A stretch of 9,861 bases of DNA from Saccharothrix sp. ST-888 (GTDB lineage: Bacteria > Actinomycetota > Actinomycetes > Streptomycetales > Streptomycetaceae), in contig NZ_JYJF01000159.1 of NCBI RefSeq assembly GCF_000955975.1, forward strand, positions 1-9,861, written 5' to 3'. This document shows, one piece after another, positions 1 through 8,180 of the stretch. Position 1 is the first letter of the stretch, and each line of letters begins with the position of its first letter. The position numbers and the translations under genes were made by a program. The notes under the pieces are model-generated. The model worked only from the letters and a program-made list of their open reading frames with translations. It did not search any database and was not told where the DNA came from.

Positions 1-1547
1 GCGAGGAGCGGCTCGCCGCTCTCGCGCATCGCATACGCGAGCCCCTGTACCTCGTCGCCAGGCGGTCCGACGGGCTGCGCGGCCTGGCGACCGAGGCCGA
101 GCTCGCCGGGACGGAGCCGGACTGTGCCGTGATCGGCACGGTTCCGGCCCTGTATCCCGAGTGGTTGGGCGACCGCTCGTTCGGTGAGGCGCACGGGGTG
201 CGGTTCCCTTATGTGGCCGGCGAGATGGCCGGCGGCATCGCCGGCACCCGCTTGGTCACCGCGATGGCGCAGGCGGAGATGCTGGCGTTCCTCGGTGCGG
301 CAGGAGTCGGATTTCCGGCGCTGGAACGGGCGTTGCACGACCTCGCAGCGGCGCTCGGCGGCCGGTCCAACTGGGGCGTCAACCTCATCCACACGCCCTC
401 CGAGCCCGCGCGGGAGGAGCAGGTCGCGGACCTGCTGATCAGGTACCGCGTGCCGCGGATCTCCGTCTCGGCATTCGCGGAGCCCACGCCCGCGGTGGTG
501 CGGTGCGCCGCGACCGGTCTGCGTGCTGACCACGCGGGCCGGGTGGTGCGCCGAACCGCCGTCTTCGCCAAGGTCTCCCGACCGGAGGTCGCGGAGCCGT
601 TCATGGCGCCGGCACCGGAGCAGCTGCTCCGACTCCTGCTGGAGCGCGGAGAGCTGACGCCGGAGGAGGTCAGGCTCGCCGGTCGAGTGCCGGTGGCCTC
701 GGACGTCACCGTGGAGGCGGACAGCGGCGGGCACACCGACAACCGCCCGCTGATCGCGCTGCTCCCCTCGTTCCTGGCCCTGCGGGAAGATGCCCGACGC
801 AAGTTCGGTTACGCCGAGCCGGTGCGGGTCGGCGCGGCCGGCGGTCTCGGGGATCCGGCTTCCGTGGCGGCGGCGTTCGCGCTCGGCGCCGGCTATGTGC
901 TGACCGGTTCGGTGAACCAGATGGCGGTCGAGGCCGATACCTCGGACGAGGCGAAGGAGTTGATCGCCGGCGCCGACCTGGCGGATGTGGCGATGGCTCC
1001 GGCGGCGGACATGTTCGAGCTGGGTATGAACGTGCAGGTGCTGCGGCGCGGCACCCTGTTCGCGCCCCGGGCGGGGCGGCTGCGGGAGGTCTACCGCCGG
1101 CACGGTTGCCTGGAGGAGATCCCCGAGGAGGAGCGGACGGCGCTGGAGCGCGACGTGTTCCAGGCCCCGCTCGATGAGATCTGGACGAGCACACAGGAGT
1201 ACTGGCGGCACCGTGACCCGGCTCAGTTGGCTCGCGCGGCGGTAGACCCCAAGCACCGGATGGCGCTGGTCCTGCGCTGGTACCTGAGCCACGCGAGCCG
1301 CTGGGCTGTCAGCGGCCAGGCGCAGCGCCGCGCGGACTTCCAGGTGTGGTGCGGGCCCGCGGCGGGCGCGTTCAACCGGTGGACGGCGGGCAGCTTCCTC
1401 GCGGAGCCGGGCAGCCGTACGGTCGTGCAGATCGCCCGGAACCTGCTGGAGGGCGCCGCGGTCGTGACCCGCGCGCACCAACTGCGGACCTTCGGCGTGC
1501 CGTTGCCGCCGCAGGCCTTCGCCTTCCGGCCACGCCCACTCCACTGA
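1..1547 (+). CDS. pfaD: PfaD-family trans-acting enoyl reductase (FMN, TIM barrel), 5' end cut by the window
   Basis: PfaD proteins are cytosolic flavin enoyl reductases of the FabK/2-nitropropane dioxygenase fold. They act in trans on ACP-bound enoyl intermediates of PUFA-type and some trans-AT synthases. The frame is open from the first full codon at position 3 and gives 514 residues in the window. The GTG at 129 is not the true start: residues before it (REPLYLVARRSDG) match the conserved PfaD N-terminus, so the start lies off the left edge. Visible family motifs are YVAGEMAGGIA; the active-site block EADSGGHTDNRP with its His at codon 732-734; AAGGLGDP (flavin-phosphate type loop); TGSVNQMAVEA; and MAPAADMFELGMNVQVLRRG. 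Length is close to the usual 520-560 residues, so little is missing. It is followed after 53 bp by the synthase gene it presumably serves. In classical pfa operons pfaD comes last; here it precedes the KS gene. Family assignment is secure; substrate is inferred. Confidence 0.95.
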   Translation, partial: EERLAALAHRIREPLYLVARRSDGLRGLATEAELAGTEPDCAVIGTVPALYPEWLGDRSFGEAHGVRFPYVAGEMAGGIAGTRLVTAMAQAEMLAFLGAAGVGFPALERALHDLAAALGGRSNWGVNLIHTPSEPAREEQVADLLIRYRVPRISVSAFAEPTPAVVRCAATGLRADHAGRVVRRTAVFAKVSRPEVAEPFMAPAPEQLLRLLLERGELTPEEVRLAGRVPVASDVTVEADSGGHTDNRPLIALLPSFLALREDARRKFGYAEPVRVGAAGGLGDPASVAAAFALGAGYVLTGSVNQMAVEADTSDEAKELIAGADLADVAMAPAADMFELGMNVQVLRRGTLFAPRAGRLREVYRRHGCLEEIPEEERTALERDVFQAPLDEIWTSTQEYWRHRDPAQLARAAVDPKHRMALVLRWYLSHASRWAVSGQAQRRADFQVWCGPAAGAFNRWTAGSFLAEPGSRTVVQIARNLLEGAAVVTRAHQLRTFGVPLPPQAFAFRPRPLH

Positions 1548-1586
1548 GCCAGCCGCTTCACCGATCCATTCCGTCATTGCATCCCC

Positions 1587-1592
1587 GGGGGA
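1587..1592 (+). promoter_or_regulatory. weak ribosome binding site for the synthase gene
   Basis: GGGGGA lies 8 nt before the ATG at 1601. It is a poor match to the anti-Shine-Dalgarno sequence but is the only purine-rich run in the 53-bp gap. It supports 1601 rather than the much longer in-frame extension from 1346, which would run through the end of the PfaD gene. I see no convincing -10/-35 pair or terminator in 1548-1600, so read-through from the PfaD gene is likely. Confidence 0.5.
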
Positions 1593-1600
1593 CACCAGCC

Positions 1601-4600
1601 ATGCCAGCCAGCGAAGTTCCGGCCGCACTCGCGCCATCGGTGCCGATCGCCATCGTCGGCATCAGCGCGGTGATGCCGGGCGCCGTCGACGCGGACGCGT
1701 TCTGGCGCAACGTCCTGGAAGGCCGGGACCTGCTGACCGACGTCCCGCCGAGCCGCTGGCTGCTGGAGGACTTCTACGACCCCGACCCGGCCGCGCCCGA
1801 CAAGACGTACGCCAGGCGCGGCGCCTTCCTGCCCGAGGTCGACTTCGACCCGATGGCCTTCGGCCTGCCGCCGAACAACCTCCCGGCCACCGACACCGCC
1901 CAGCTGCTCGCGCTGGTCGCCGCCGAGCGGGTGCTCGCCGACGCGGTCGGCTCCCGCGCAGGTCTGCCCGACGGCGACCGCGTCAGCGTCATCCTCGGCA
2001 GTGCCTCGCTCGAACTGCTCGGTGAACTCGCGGCGCGCCTCGGCCGGCCGCTGTGGCACCGCGGGCTGCGCCGGCACGGGCTGAGCGAGGAGCAGGCGCA
2101 GGCGCTCTGCGACGACATCGCGGCGCAGTGGGTGCCGTGGCAGGAGGCGAGCTTCCCGGGGCTGCTGAGCAACGTCGTGGCCGGGCGGATCGCCAACCGG
2201 TTCGACCTGCAGGGCTCCAACTACACGGTGGACGCGGCCTGCGCGAGCTCGCTGGCCGCGCTGTCGGCGGCTGTCGACGACCTGGTGCTCGGTCGTGCGG
2301 ACCTCGCCGTCACCGGGGGAGTGGACACGCTCAACGATCCGATGATGTTCGTGGCGTTCAGCAAGACGCCCGCGCTCTCACCCACCGGCGACTGCCGCCC
2401 GTTCGCCGAGGGCGCGGACGGCACGATGCTGGGGGAGGGGCTGGCCCTCTTCGCCCTCAAACGCCTCACCGACGCCGAACGCGACGGCAACCATGTCTAC
2501 GCCGTGATTCGCGGCGTCGGCTCGTCCTCCGACGGCCGCAGCACCTCCATCTACGCGCCGCTCGCCACCGGGCAGGCACGGGCGCTGCGGCGCGCGTACG
2601 CGGCGGCGAACTACGGCCCTGGGACGGTGGGGCTCGTCGAGGCGCACGGCACCGCCACCGCGGCCGGCGATCTGGCCGAAGTCGCCGCCCTGCGAACGGT
2701 GTTCGAGAAGAGCGGACGAGCGGACCGGCAGTGGTGCGCACTCGGGTCGGTCAAGTCCCAGATCGGCCACACCAAGGCCGCGGCGGGCGCGGCCGGGCTG
2801 CTCAAGGCCACCCTCGCCCTGCAGCACAAGGTGCTGCCCGCCACCATCAAGGTGGACCGGCCCAACCCCGAACTCGCCCTGGAACAGAGCCCGTTCCATC
2901 TCAACACCACCACCCGGCCGTGGGTGCACGGCGCGCAGCACCCCCGGCGAGCCGGGGTCTCCAGCTTCGGGTTCGGCGGCACCAACTTCCATGTCACGCT
3001 GGAGGAGTTCGTGCCGAGCGGTGACGGCGGCAGCCGACCGGCGCCGCGCAGCCTGGCTAGGCCCACCGAGCTGATGGTGGTCTCCGCCGGCTCCCCGGGC
3101 GAACTCCTGTCCAGGTGCGGCGAATATCTAGCGAAGGCCGAGGAGGGGAGCGCGCTGCCGGCTCTCGCGCGAGCCTCGCAGCGGGAGTTCAAGGCCGGGG
3201 ACGAGGCACGGCTCGCCGTGGTCGCCACCGATGCCGCGGACCTGGCCGCGAAGCTGCGCCGGGCCCTCACCCAGATGCGCGAGAAGCCTGACGCGCCGTT
3301 CGCTTCACCGGGGATCCACTACGGCCGGGCCCGGGGCCGGGGCGGTGTCGGGCGGATCGCCTTCCTCTTCCCGGGCCAGGGATCGCAGTATCCGGGCATG
3401 GGAGTCGACCTCGCCGTGCACTTCCCGCAGGCCCAGCGGGTCTGGGATCGGATCGACCGCCTGGCGCTGGGCGACGTCCCGCTGTCGCAGGTGGTGTTCC
3501 CGCCCGCCGCGTTCACCGACGACGAGCAGGCGGCGCAGCGGGCGCGGCTGACCGCCACCGAGTGGGCACAGCCAGCCATCGCCGCCCACAGCCTGGCCCT
3601 GATGGAACTCCTGGAGGACCTGGGGCTGCGGCCGGACTGCGCGGCCGGGCACAGCTTCGGCGAGCTGCTCGCGCTGCACACCGCGCGCGCCTACGACACC
3701 GACACCCTGCTTCACCTGGCCCGCCGGCGCGGCGAGTTGATGGGTGAGGCCGCCGGCGTTCCAGGCGCGATGCTCGCAGTCGACGCCACCGCGAAGGACG
3801 TGACCTCGCTGATCGCCGGATGCGGCCTGGACGAGGCGTGGATCGCCGGCCACAACGGGCCGCACCAGGTGACGGTATCGGGAAGCAGTGAGACGATCAC
3901 GGCTCTGGAGGCCGCCTGCGGCGCGGCCGGTACGGTCGCCCGGCGGCTGGACACGGCCACCGGCTTCCACAGCCCGCTGGTCGCCGCGGCCGCCGAGCCC
4001 CTGCTCGACCACCTGCGCACCGTGCCGGTCCGGGCGCCGCTGATCGACGTGTACGGCAACGCCGACGCGGCCCGCTACCCGGTGCATCCCGACACCGTAC
4101 GGCAGTTGGTGGCACACCAGATGGCAGAGCCGGTCAGGTTCGCGCAGATGATCGCCGCCATGTACGCCGACGGGGTGCGCACCTTCGTCGAGGTCGGGCC
4201 AGGCAACGTACTGACCGGCCTGCTTGCGCGCATCCTGGACGGCTCCGACCACCTCGCCGTCAGCCTCGACCGCGCCGGCCGGCACGGCGTCACCAGCCTG
4301 CACGACGCGCTCGGCCGGCTCTCGGCCGCAGGCGTCCCGATCACCTTCGACGCCCTCTGGACGGCCCACGGGCCCGAACGCGAGGAGCCCAGGCCGCTGT
4401 CGGCCGCCACGGTCAAGATCAGCGGCGGGAACCTCGGCAAGCCGTACCCGGCCACGATCGATCCCGATCCCGCCGTGGCACCGATCACCATGACCCCCTG
4501 GCTCATCGAGCCACCCGCACCGACGACCGTGCCCCGGGGAGAGCCGTCGCAGCCGGTGCCGCCGCGGCGTCCCGCACCTGCGATGCTTCCGTCGCCCGGG

Positions 4601-6721
4601 CCGGGCGCGGCGAGCGCGGACCTGCTCACCGCGCTCGTCGAACTGCAACGGCAGACCGCCGACGCCCATGCCGCCTACCTGCGGACGGCCGAGCAGTCGG
4701 TCACCGCGCTCACCGCGCTGCTGGGCACGGGAACAGAGTTCACCACGGCTGACTCCGGCGGCGGGCCGTACTCCAGTTCGCCCGTCATGTCGGCGCCCAC
4801 GGCCGTGTCGCTCGGGCCACTCGCGCCACCTGTGGCGCAGCCGCCCGTGCCGGCACCGCCCGTGCCGGTGCCGGGTGGGCAGCCGGCCGAGCCACCGACG
4901 CCCCGTGCCCCGGCCTCCGAAGCGCCGGACGACATCGAAGCGCTGGTCCTGTCGGCCGTCTCCCAGCACACCGGATACCCGGTGGAACTACTCGGCCTCC
5001 AGATGGAACTCGACACCGACCTCGGCATCGACTCCATCACCCGGGTCCAGATCCTCGCAACCCTGCGCCCTCTGGTCCCCGCACCCGCTGCGGCCGCTGA
5101 GACGGGCCTGGCGGGGCTGATGGCCCTGCGGACGGTGGGCGACATCGCCGACCGGATCCGCGAACTGGCCGTCGACGAATCCGCCCCAGAGCCGGTACCG
5201 GCTCCCGAACCGGCGCCCACCTCGGAGGCGGGGGAGATGCCGCTCACCAGGATGACGCCATGTCAGGTGCGGTCCCAGCGTGACGGCTCCGCCCTACCCG
5301 GCCTGGGCCACGGAACCGTGGTGATCGTCGACGACGCGGACGGCGTCGCGCCAGCCCTCGCGGACGAACTCACCGCCCGCGGCATCCCCGCCGAAGTCCG
5401 CACCGCCGTGCCACCGCAGGCCGCAGCCGTGGTGATGCTCGGCGGGCTGACCAAGATCGGCTCCCCCGAGGAGGCCCTGGCCGTGCAGCGCGCGGCCTTC
5501 CACACCGCGCGCGCGATCGCGCCGCACCTGTCCGCCGAAGGCGGCGTCCTGGTGACCGTCCAGGACACCGGCGGCGACTTCGGCACCACGGCAACGGACC
5601 AGACCCGGGCCTGGCTGGGCGGCCTCGCCGCGCTGGCGCGCACCGCCGCACGCGAATGGCCCAAGGCCTCGGTCAAAGCCATCGACTGCGAGCGGGCAGA
5701 CCGCGACGCCCGCACGATCGCCCGCGACCTCGCCGACGAACTGCTCCTCGGCGGCACCACCCAGACCGTGGGGCTCACCGCCGACGGCCGAAGGCTTACC
5801 CCGGGCCTCGCCGAGGAACGCCTCGCACCCGGTCCGCTGGCCGACCTCGGCGCCGACCCCGTGATCGTGGCGACCGGCGGGGGACGCGGCATCACGGCGG
5901 CCGCGCTCCGCGGGCTCGCCGGGAGGTACCGCGCCCGCTTCCTCCTCCTGGGCCGGACCGAACTCCTCGACGAGCCCGCCGGCCTTGCCGCCGCCACGAC
6001 CGAGACCGACCTCGCCCGCCTCCTCGCCGTCACCGGACCCGCGGGTACCGTCCCGACTCCCGCGCAGCTGCGTGCGACGGTCCGTCAGGTGACATCCGGC
6101 CGCGAGATCCGGGCGACCCTCGCCGCGCTCGAACAGGCCGGGTCCCAGGCCCGGTACGTGGCCGTCGACATCCGCGACCGGGCGGCACTGACCGCCGTAC
6201 TCGACCGGGTGCGGGCCGACTGGGGACCGGTCACCGGCGTGGTCCACGGAGCCGGGGTGCTGGCCGACAAGCTGATCGCGGAGAAGACGGACGAGCAGTT
6301 CGACCGTGTCTTCGACACCAAGGTCGAGGGCCTGCGCGCGCTGCTGGCCGCCACAGCGGACGATCCGCTGCGGCTGCTGCACGTCTTCTCCTCCGTCTCG
6401 GCGGTCTTCGGCAACGCGGGCCAGTGCGACTACGCGATGGCCAACCAGACGCTCCATCAGGTGGTGCTGGCTGAGCAGGAGAGGCGGCCCGACTGTCAGG
6501 TGCGGGCGCTGATCTGGGGCCCCTGGCAGGGCGGCATGATCACCCCGGCCGTGGCCGAGCACCTGCGTGAGCAGGCCGTCGCGCTGATCTCCTGGCAGGC
6601 CGGTACCGACGCCTACCTCGCGGAGACGAACGACACCACGCCCGCCGTCCTGGTGATGCTGACGGCTGGCGCCCGTCCCGACGCCGCAGCGGAGGTCTCC
6701 GGTGACCACCAGGCCCGCTGA
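1601..6721 (+). CDS. iterative Pfa/Hgl-type polyketide (secondary lipid) synthase, KS-AT-ACP-KR
   Basis: A 1706-residue multidomain synthase. KS spans about residues 13-465 with the complete triad Cys214 (DAACASS), His349 (EAHGTA) and His390 (GHTKAAAG). PPNNLPATDTAQLL at 90-103 is the form found in PUFA and heterocyst-glycolipid synthases, in place of the modular-PKS 'DPQQR' block. AT spans about 588-885: FLFPGQGSQ, nucleophile Ser685 in GHSFGE, His790 in TGFHS. A linker carries ISGGNLGKPYP, a predicted helix (about 1008-1042) and a Pro-rich stretch (about 1067-1106). One ACP (about 1108-1190) has its phosphopantetheine Ser1145 in LGIDSI. The reductase region (about 1240-1690) has NADPH loop TGGGRGIT from 1425 and catalytic Ser1598, Tyr1611 and Asn1615 (YAMAN). 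It likely builds a chain from malonyl units and reduces each keto group, with DH and ER supplied by its neighbours. No in-frame TTA codon was noticed. A PUFA synthase would have several tandem ACPs; here there is one. Confidence 0.95.
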   Translation: MPASEVPAALAPSVPIAIVGISAVMPGAVDADAFWRNVLEGRDLLTDVPPSRWLLEDFYDPDPAAPDKTYARRGAFLPEVDFDPMAFGLPPNNLPATDTAQLLALVAAERVLADAVGSRAGLPDGDRVSVILGSASLELLGELAARLGRPLWHRGLRRHGLSEEQAQALCDDIAAQWVPWQEASFPGLLSNVVAGRIANRFDLQGSNYTVDAACASSLAALSAAVDDLVLGRADLAVTGGVDTLNDPMMFVAFSKTPALSPTGDCRPFAEGADGTMLGEGLALFALKRLTDAERDGNHVYAVIRGVGSSSDGRSTSIYAPLATGQARALRRAYAAANYGPGTVGLVEAHGTATAAGDLAEVAALRTVFEKSGRADRQWCALGSVKSQIGHTKAAAGAAGLLKATLALQHKVLPATIKVDRPNPELALEQSPFHLNTTTRPWVHGAQHPRRAGVSSFGFGGTNFHVTLEEFVPSGDGGSRPAPRSLARPTELMVVSAGSPGELLSRCGEYLAKAEEGSALPALARASQREFKAGDEARLAVVATDAADLAAKLRRALTQMREKPDAPFASPGIHYGRARGRGGVGRIAFLFPGQGSQYPGMGVDLAVHFPQAQRVWDRIDRLALGDVPLSQVVFPPAAFTDDEQAAQRARLTATEWAQPAIAAHSLALMELLEDLGLRPDCAAGHSFGELLALHTARAYDTDTLLHLARRRGELMGEAAGVPGAMLAVDATAKDVTSLIAGCGLDEAWIAGHNGPHQVTVSGSSETITALEAACGAAGTVARRLDTATGFHSPLVAAAAEPLLDHLRTVPVRAPLIDVYGNADAARYPVHPDTVRQLVAHQMAEPVRFAQMIAAMYADGVRTFVEVGPGNVLTGLLARILDGSDHLAVSLDRAGRHGVTSLHDALGRLSAAGVPITFDALWTAHGPEREEPRPLSAATVKISGGNLGKPYPATIDPDPAVAPITMTPWLIEPPAPTTVPRGEPSQPVPPRRPAPAMLPSPGPGAASADLLTALVELQRQTADAHAAYLRTAEQSVTALTALLGTGTEFTTADSGGGPYSSSPVMSAPTAVSLGPLAPPVAQPPVPAPPVPVPGGQPAEPPTPRAPASEAPDDIEALVLSAVSQHTGYPVELLGLQMELDTDLGIDSITRVQILATLRPLVPAPAAAAETGLAGLMALRTVGDIADRIRELAVDESAPEPVPAPEPAPTSEAGEMPLTRMTPCQVRSQRDGSALPGLGHGTVVIVDDADGVAPALADELTARGIPAEVRTAVPPQAAAVVMLGGLTKIGSPEEALAVQRAAFHTARAIAPHLSAEGGVLVTVQDTGGDFGTTATDQTRAWLGGLAALARTAAREWPKASVKAIDCERADRDARTIARDLADELLLGGTTQTVGLTADGRRLTPGLAEERLAPGPLADLGADPVIVATGGGRGITAAALRGLAGRYRARFLLLGRTELLDEPAGLAAATTETDLARLLAVTGPAGTVPTPAQLRATVRQVTSGREIRATLAALEQAGSQARYVAVDIRDRAALTAVLDRVRADWGPVTGVVHGAGVLADKLIAEKTDEQFDRVFDTKVEGLRALLAATADDPLRLLHVFSSVSAVFGNAGQCDYAMANQTLHQVVLAEQERRPDCQVRALIWGPWQGGMITPAVAEHLREQAVALISWQAGTDAYLAETNDTTPAVLVMLTAGARPDAAAEVSGDHQAR
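6691..6696 (+). promoter_or_regulatory. strong ribosome binding site fixing the dehydratase start
   Basis: GGAGGT inside the 3' end of the synthase gene, 5 nt before GTG 6702. A near-perfect Shine-Dalgarno at good spacing favours 6702 over the downstream ATG at 6762, which has no comparable site. It also argues that the dehydratase is translated as a separate protein and is not the product of a sequencing frameshift in a fused gene. Confidence 0.75.
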
Positions 6722-8180
6722 CACCGCCCCATCTGAGGTACCCGAGCGGCCTGCCCAGACCATGGGCCGCGCGCCGCAGCTGCCACCCGTTCTCGCCACC
6801 CCCTCCGCCCCGCTCCCGACGCAGCCGGGGACCTCGCCCACGGCCCGCCCGTCCACCGCGCGCGGGCTCGCCGCCATCACCGCACAGCACCGGCGCACCA
6901 CCGAACTCCACCTCGCCTTCCTGCGCCAACAGACCGGCCTGTACGAACAGTTGGCCGCCCTGCGACCACATCCCGAGCAGCTCACCACCGCTGTGGAGGA
7001 GACGGTCCTCGACCCTGAGGCCGCGCCCTGGCTGCTGGACCACCGCCCCACGTGGACCGTCCCGACGATGCCGATGATGTCCATCGTCGATCACCTCGCC
7101 ACCGCCACTGCCCGTCACAGCGGACGACCCGTCAGAGCCATCCGCGACCTGCGGATGCGACGCTGGCTTCCGCTCCCCGGTCCGGTCCGGCTGCGCACCA
7201 CCGTCACCGGCCCCGCCGACCGTCCCACCGCCGCCCTGGCCCTGTGGTGGGAGGCCAAGGACCCGGCCCTGTCCCGCTACGCCGATGTCACCACCGCGCA
7301 GATCGAGACCGGCACCTGGGACACCCGGCGCCCGGAACGCTTCGCACCGCTCACCGACCCCCGCACCGCACCCGACCCGTACGAGAGCGGCGAACTCTTC
7401 CACGGGCCCAGCTTCCAGTACCTCGTGGCGCTTCGCTCCGGTGCCGAGGGCTCCTCCGGCATCCTCGACGCCGATCACGGCAGCGTCCCGCACGGCCTCC
7501 TCCAGCCGGGCCTGCTGGACGCCGCCACCCACGTCATCCACCAGGCGGGCCTGGGCAACCCGGGTGTCGCACGGCCCACGGGTCTGCTCGGCTTCCCCCA
7601 CCGCCTGGCCTGGCTGCGCGTCTTCGAGCCCCTCCCGAAATCCGGCCGAATCGAGGTCGAGGCCCGGTTCAGCGGGTTCGAGGACGGTCAGCCGAGCATG
7701 CCGGTCTACGACGTCCAACTGTGCGGCCACGAGCGCGTCCTGGTCGACTTCCAACTCGTCCTCGTGCTCCTGCCTGTCGACGCCATGACCCGGACCGCGC
7801 CCACGCTGCGCCGCGCCTACCTGCGTGACCGCCAGTACGTGCCCGAGTTGCTGCTCTCCACCACGGCTGGCGGGACGACCACCCTGCGCCGCGTAGACGT
7901 CGAGGCCCTGGACACCCCGCCCGGCGCGGCCGCCGTCCTCTACGGTCTGCCACCGGGCCCACCCAGCCGAGACCAACTGGCCCGCATCGCGGCCAAGGAA
8001 CACGCGGCCCGCCGCCTGGCCGTGCACCCCGGCCACGTCGAGGTCGACAACGAACTGCGCACCGCCCGCACACCGGCCGACCCCGCCGGCACCATCCCGG
8101 CCGGCACCATCCCGCTGGACGTTCGCTGGGACCGCGACACCGCCACCGTCACCGATGGCCCCAAGGAGAAGCTCGCGTGA
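6702..8180 (+). CDS. stand-alone polyketide dehydratase (double hotdog, PS-DH) with a PPTase-like C-terminal tail
   Basis: A 492-residue protein starting GTG, overlapping the synthase stop by 20 bp. Residues 1-54 are Pro/Ala-rich and probably flexible. Residues 56-88 form a predicted helix (RRTTELHLAFLRQQ) resembling one in the synthase linker. The N-hotdog half carries LLDHRP with candidate catalytic His114 and the following VPTMPMM. The C-hotdog half carries FHGPSFQ (His234-Gly-Pro) and LLQPGLLDAATH with candidate catalytic Asp273. The His/Asp pair is what PS-DH domains use to remove water from the 3-hydroxyacyl-ACP. The double hotdog ends near 357. The tail contains RIAAKEHAARRL (Lys432-Glu433), reminiscent of the KE motif helix of Sfp-type phosphopantetheinyl transferases, but it is too short and lacks the metal-binding half, so no transferase activity is claimed. 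In related synthases the DH is often fused after the KR; here it is separate. Dehydratase identity is confident; activity is inferred. Confidence 0.88.
   Translation: MTTRPADTAPSEVPERPAQTMGRAPQLPPVLATPSAPLPTQPGTSPTARPSTARGLAAITAQHRRTTELHLAFLRQQTGLYEQLAALRPHPEQLTTAVEETVLDPEAAPWLLDHRPTWTVPTMPMMSIVDHLATATARHSGRPVRAIRDLRMRRWLPLPGPVRLRTTVTGPADRPTAALALWWEAKDPALSRYADVTTAQIETGTWDTRRPERFAPLTDPRTAPDPYESGELFHGPSFQYLVALRSGAEGSSGILDADHGSVPHGLLQPGLLDAATHVIHQAGLGNPGVARPTGLLGFPHRLAWLRVFEPLPKSGRIEVEARFSGFEDGQPSMPVYDVQLCGHERVLVDFQLVLVLLPVDAMTRTAPTLRRAYLRDRQYVPELLLSTTAGGTTTLRRVDVEALDTPPGAAAVLYGLPPGPPSRDQLARIAAKEHAARRLAVHPGHVEVDNELRTARTPADPAGTIPAGTIPLDVRWDRDTATVTDGPKEKLA
8085..8114 (+). repeat. 15-bp perfect tandem duplication in the dehydratase 3' end
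   Basis: The unit gccggcaccatcccg occurs twice back to back (8085-8099 and 8100-8114). It is in frame and gives the repeated peptide AGTIP-AGTIP near the C-terminus of the dehydratase. It looks like a recent slippage duplication in a tolerant tail. Confidence 0.9.
8163..8168 (+). promoter_or_regulatory. ribosome binding site for the SDR gene
   Basis: AAGGAG lies 8 nt before GTG 8177, inside the last codons of the dehydratase. The start overlaps the dehydratase stop as GTGA (8177-8180), the arrangement expected for translational coupling. Confidence 0.8.

Noticed and set aside
129..131. GTG at 129 as the PfaD start
   Set aside because: The frame continues open to the left edge and encodes conserved PfaD N-terminal residues, so the gene starts outside the window.
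1346..1600. N-terminal extension of the synthase to an upstream start at 1346
   Set aside because: It overlaps the end of the PfaD gene in another frame, has no family similarity, and the KS begins normally just after the ATG at 1601.
3305..4969. Long - strand open frame of 554 codons
   Set aside because: Antisense to the AT/linker region of the synthase; its composition is Gly/Arg-rich with no family motif, a typical shadow in high-GC DNA.
5294..7084. Long - strand open frame of 596 codons
   Set aside because: Antisense to the KR and dehydratase start; low-complexity Gly/Arg/Val sequence with no recognisable domain.
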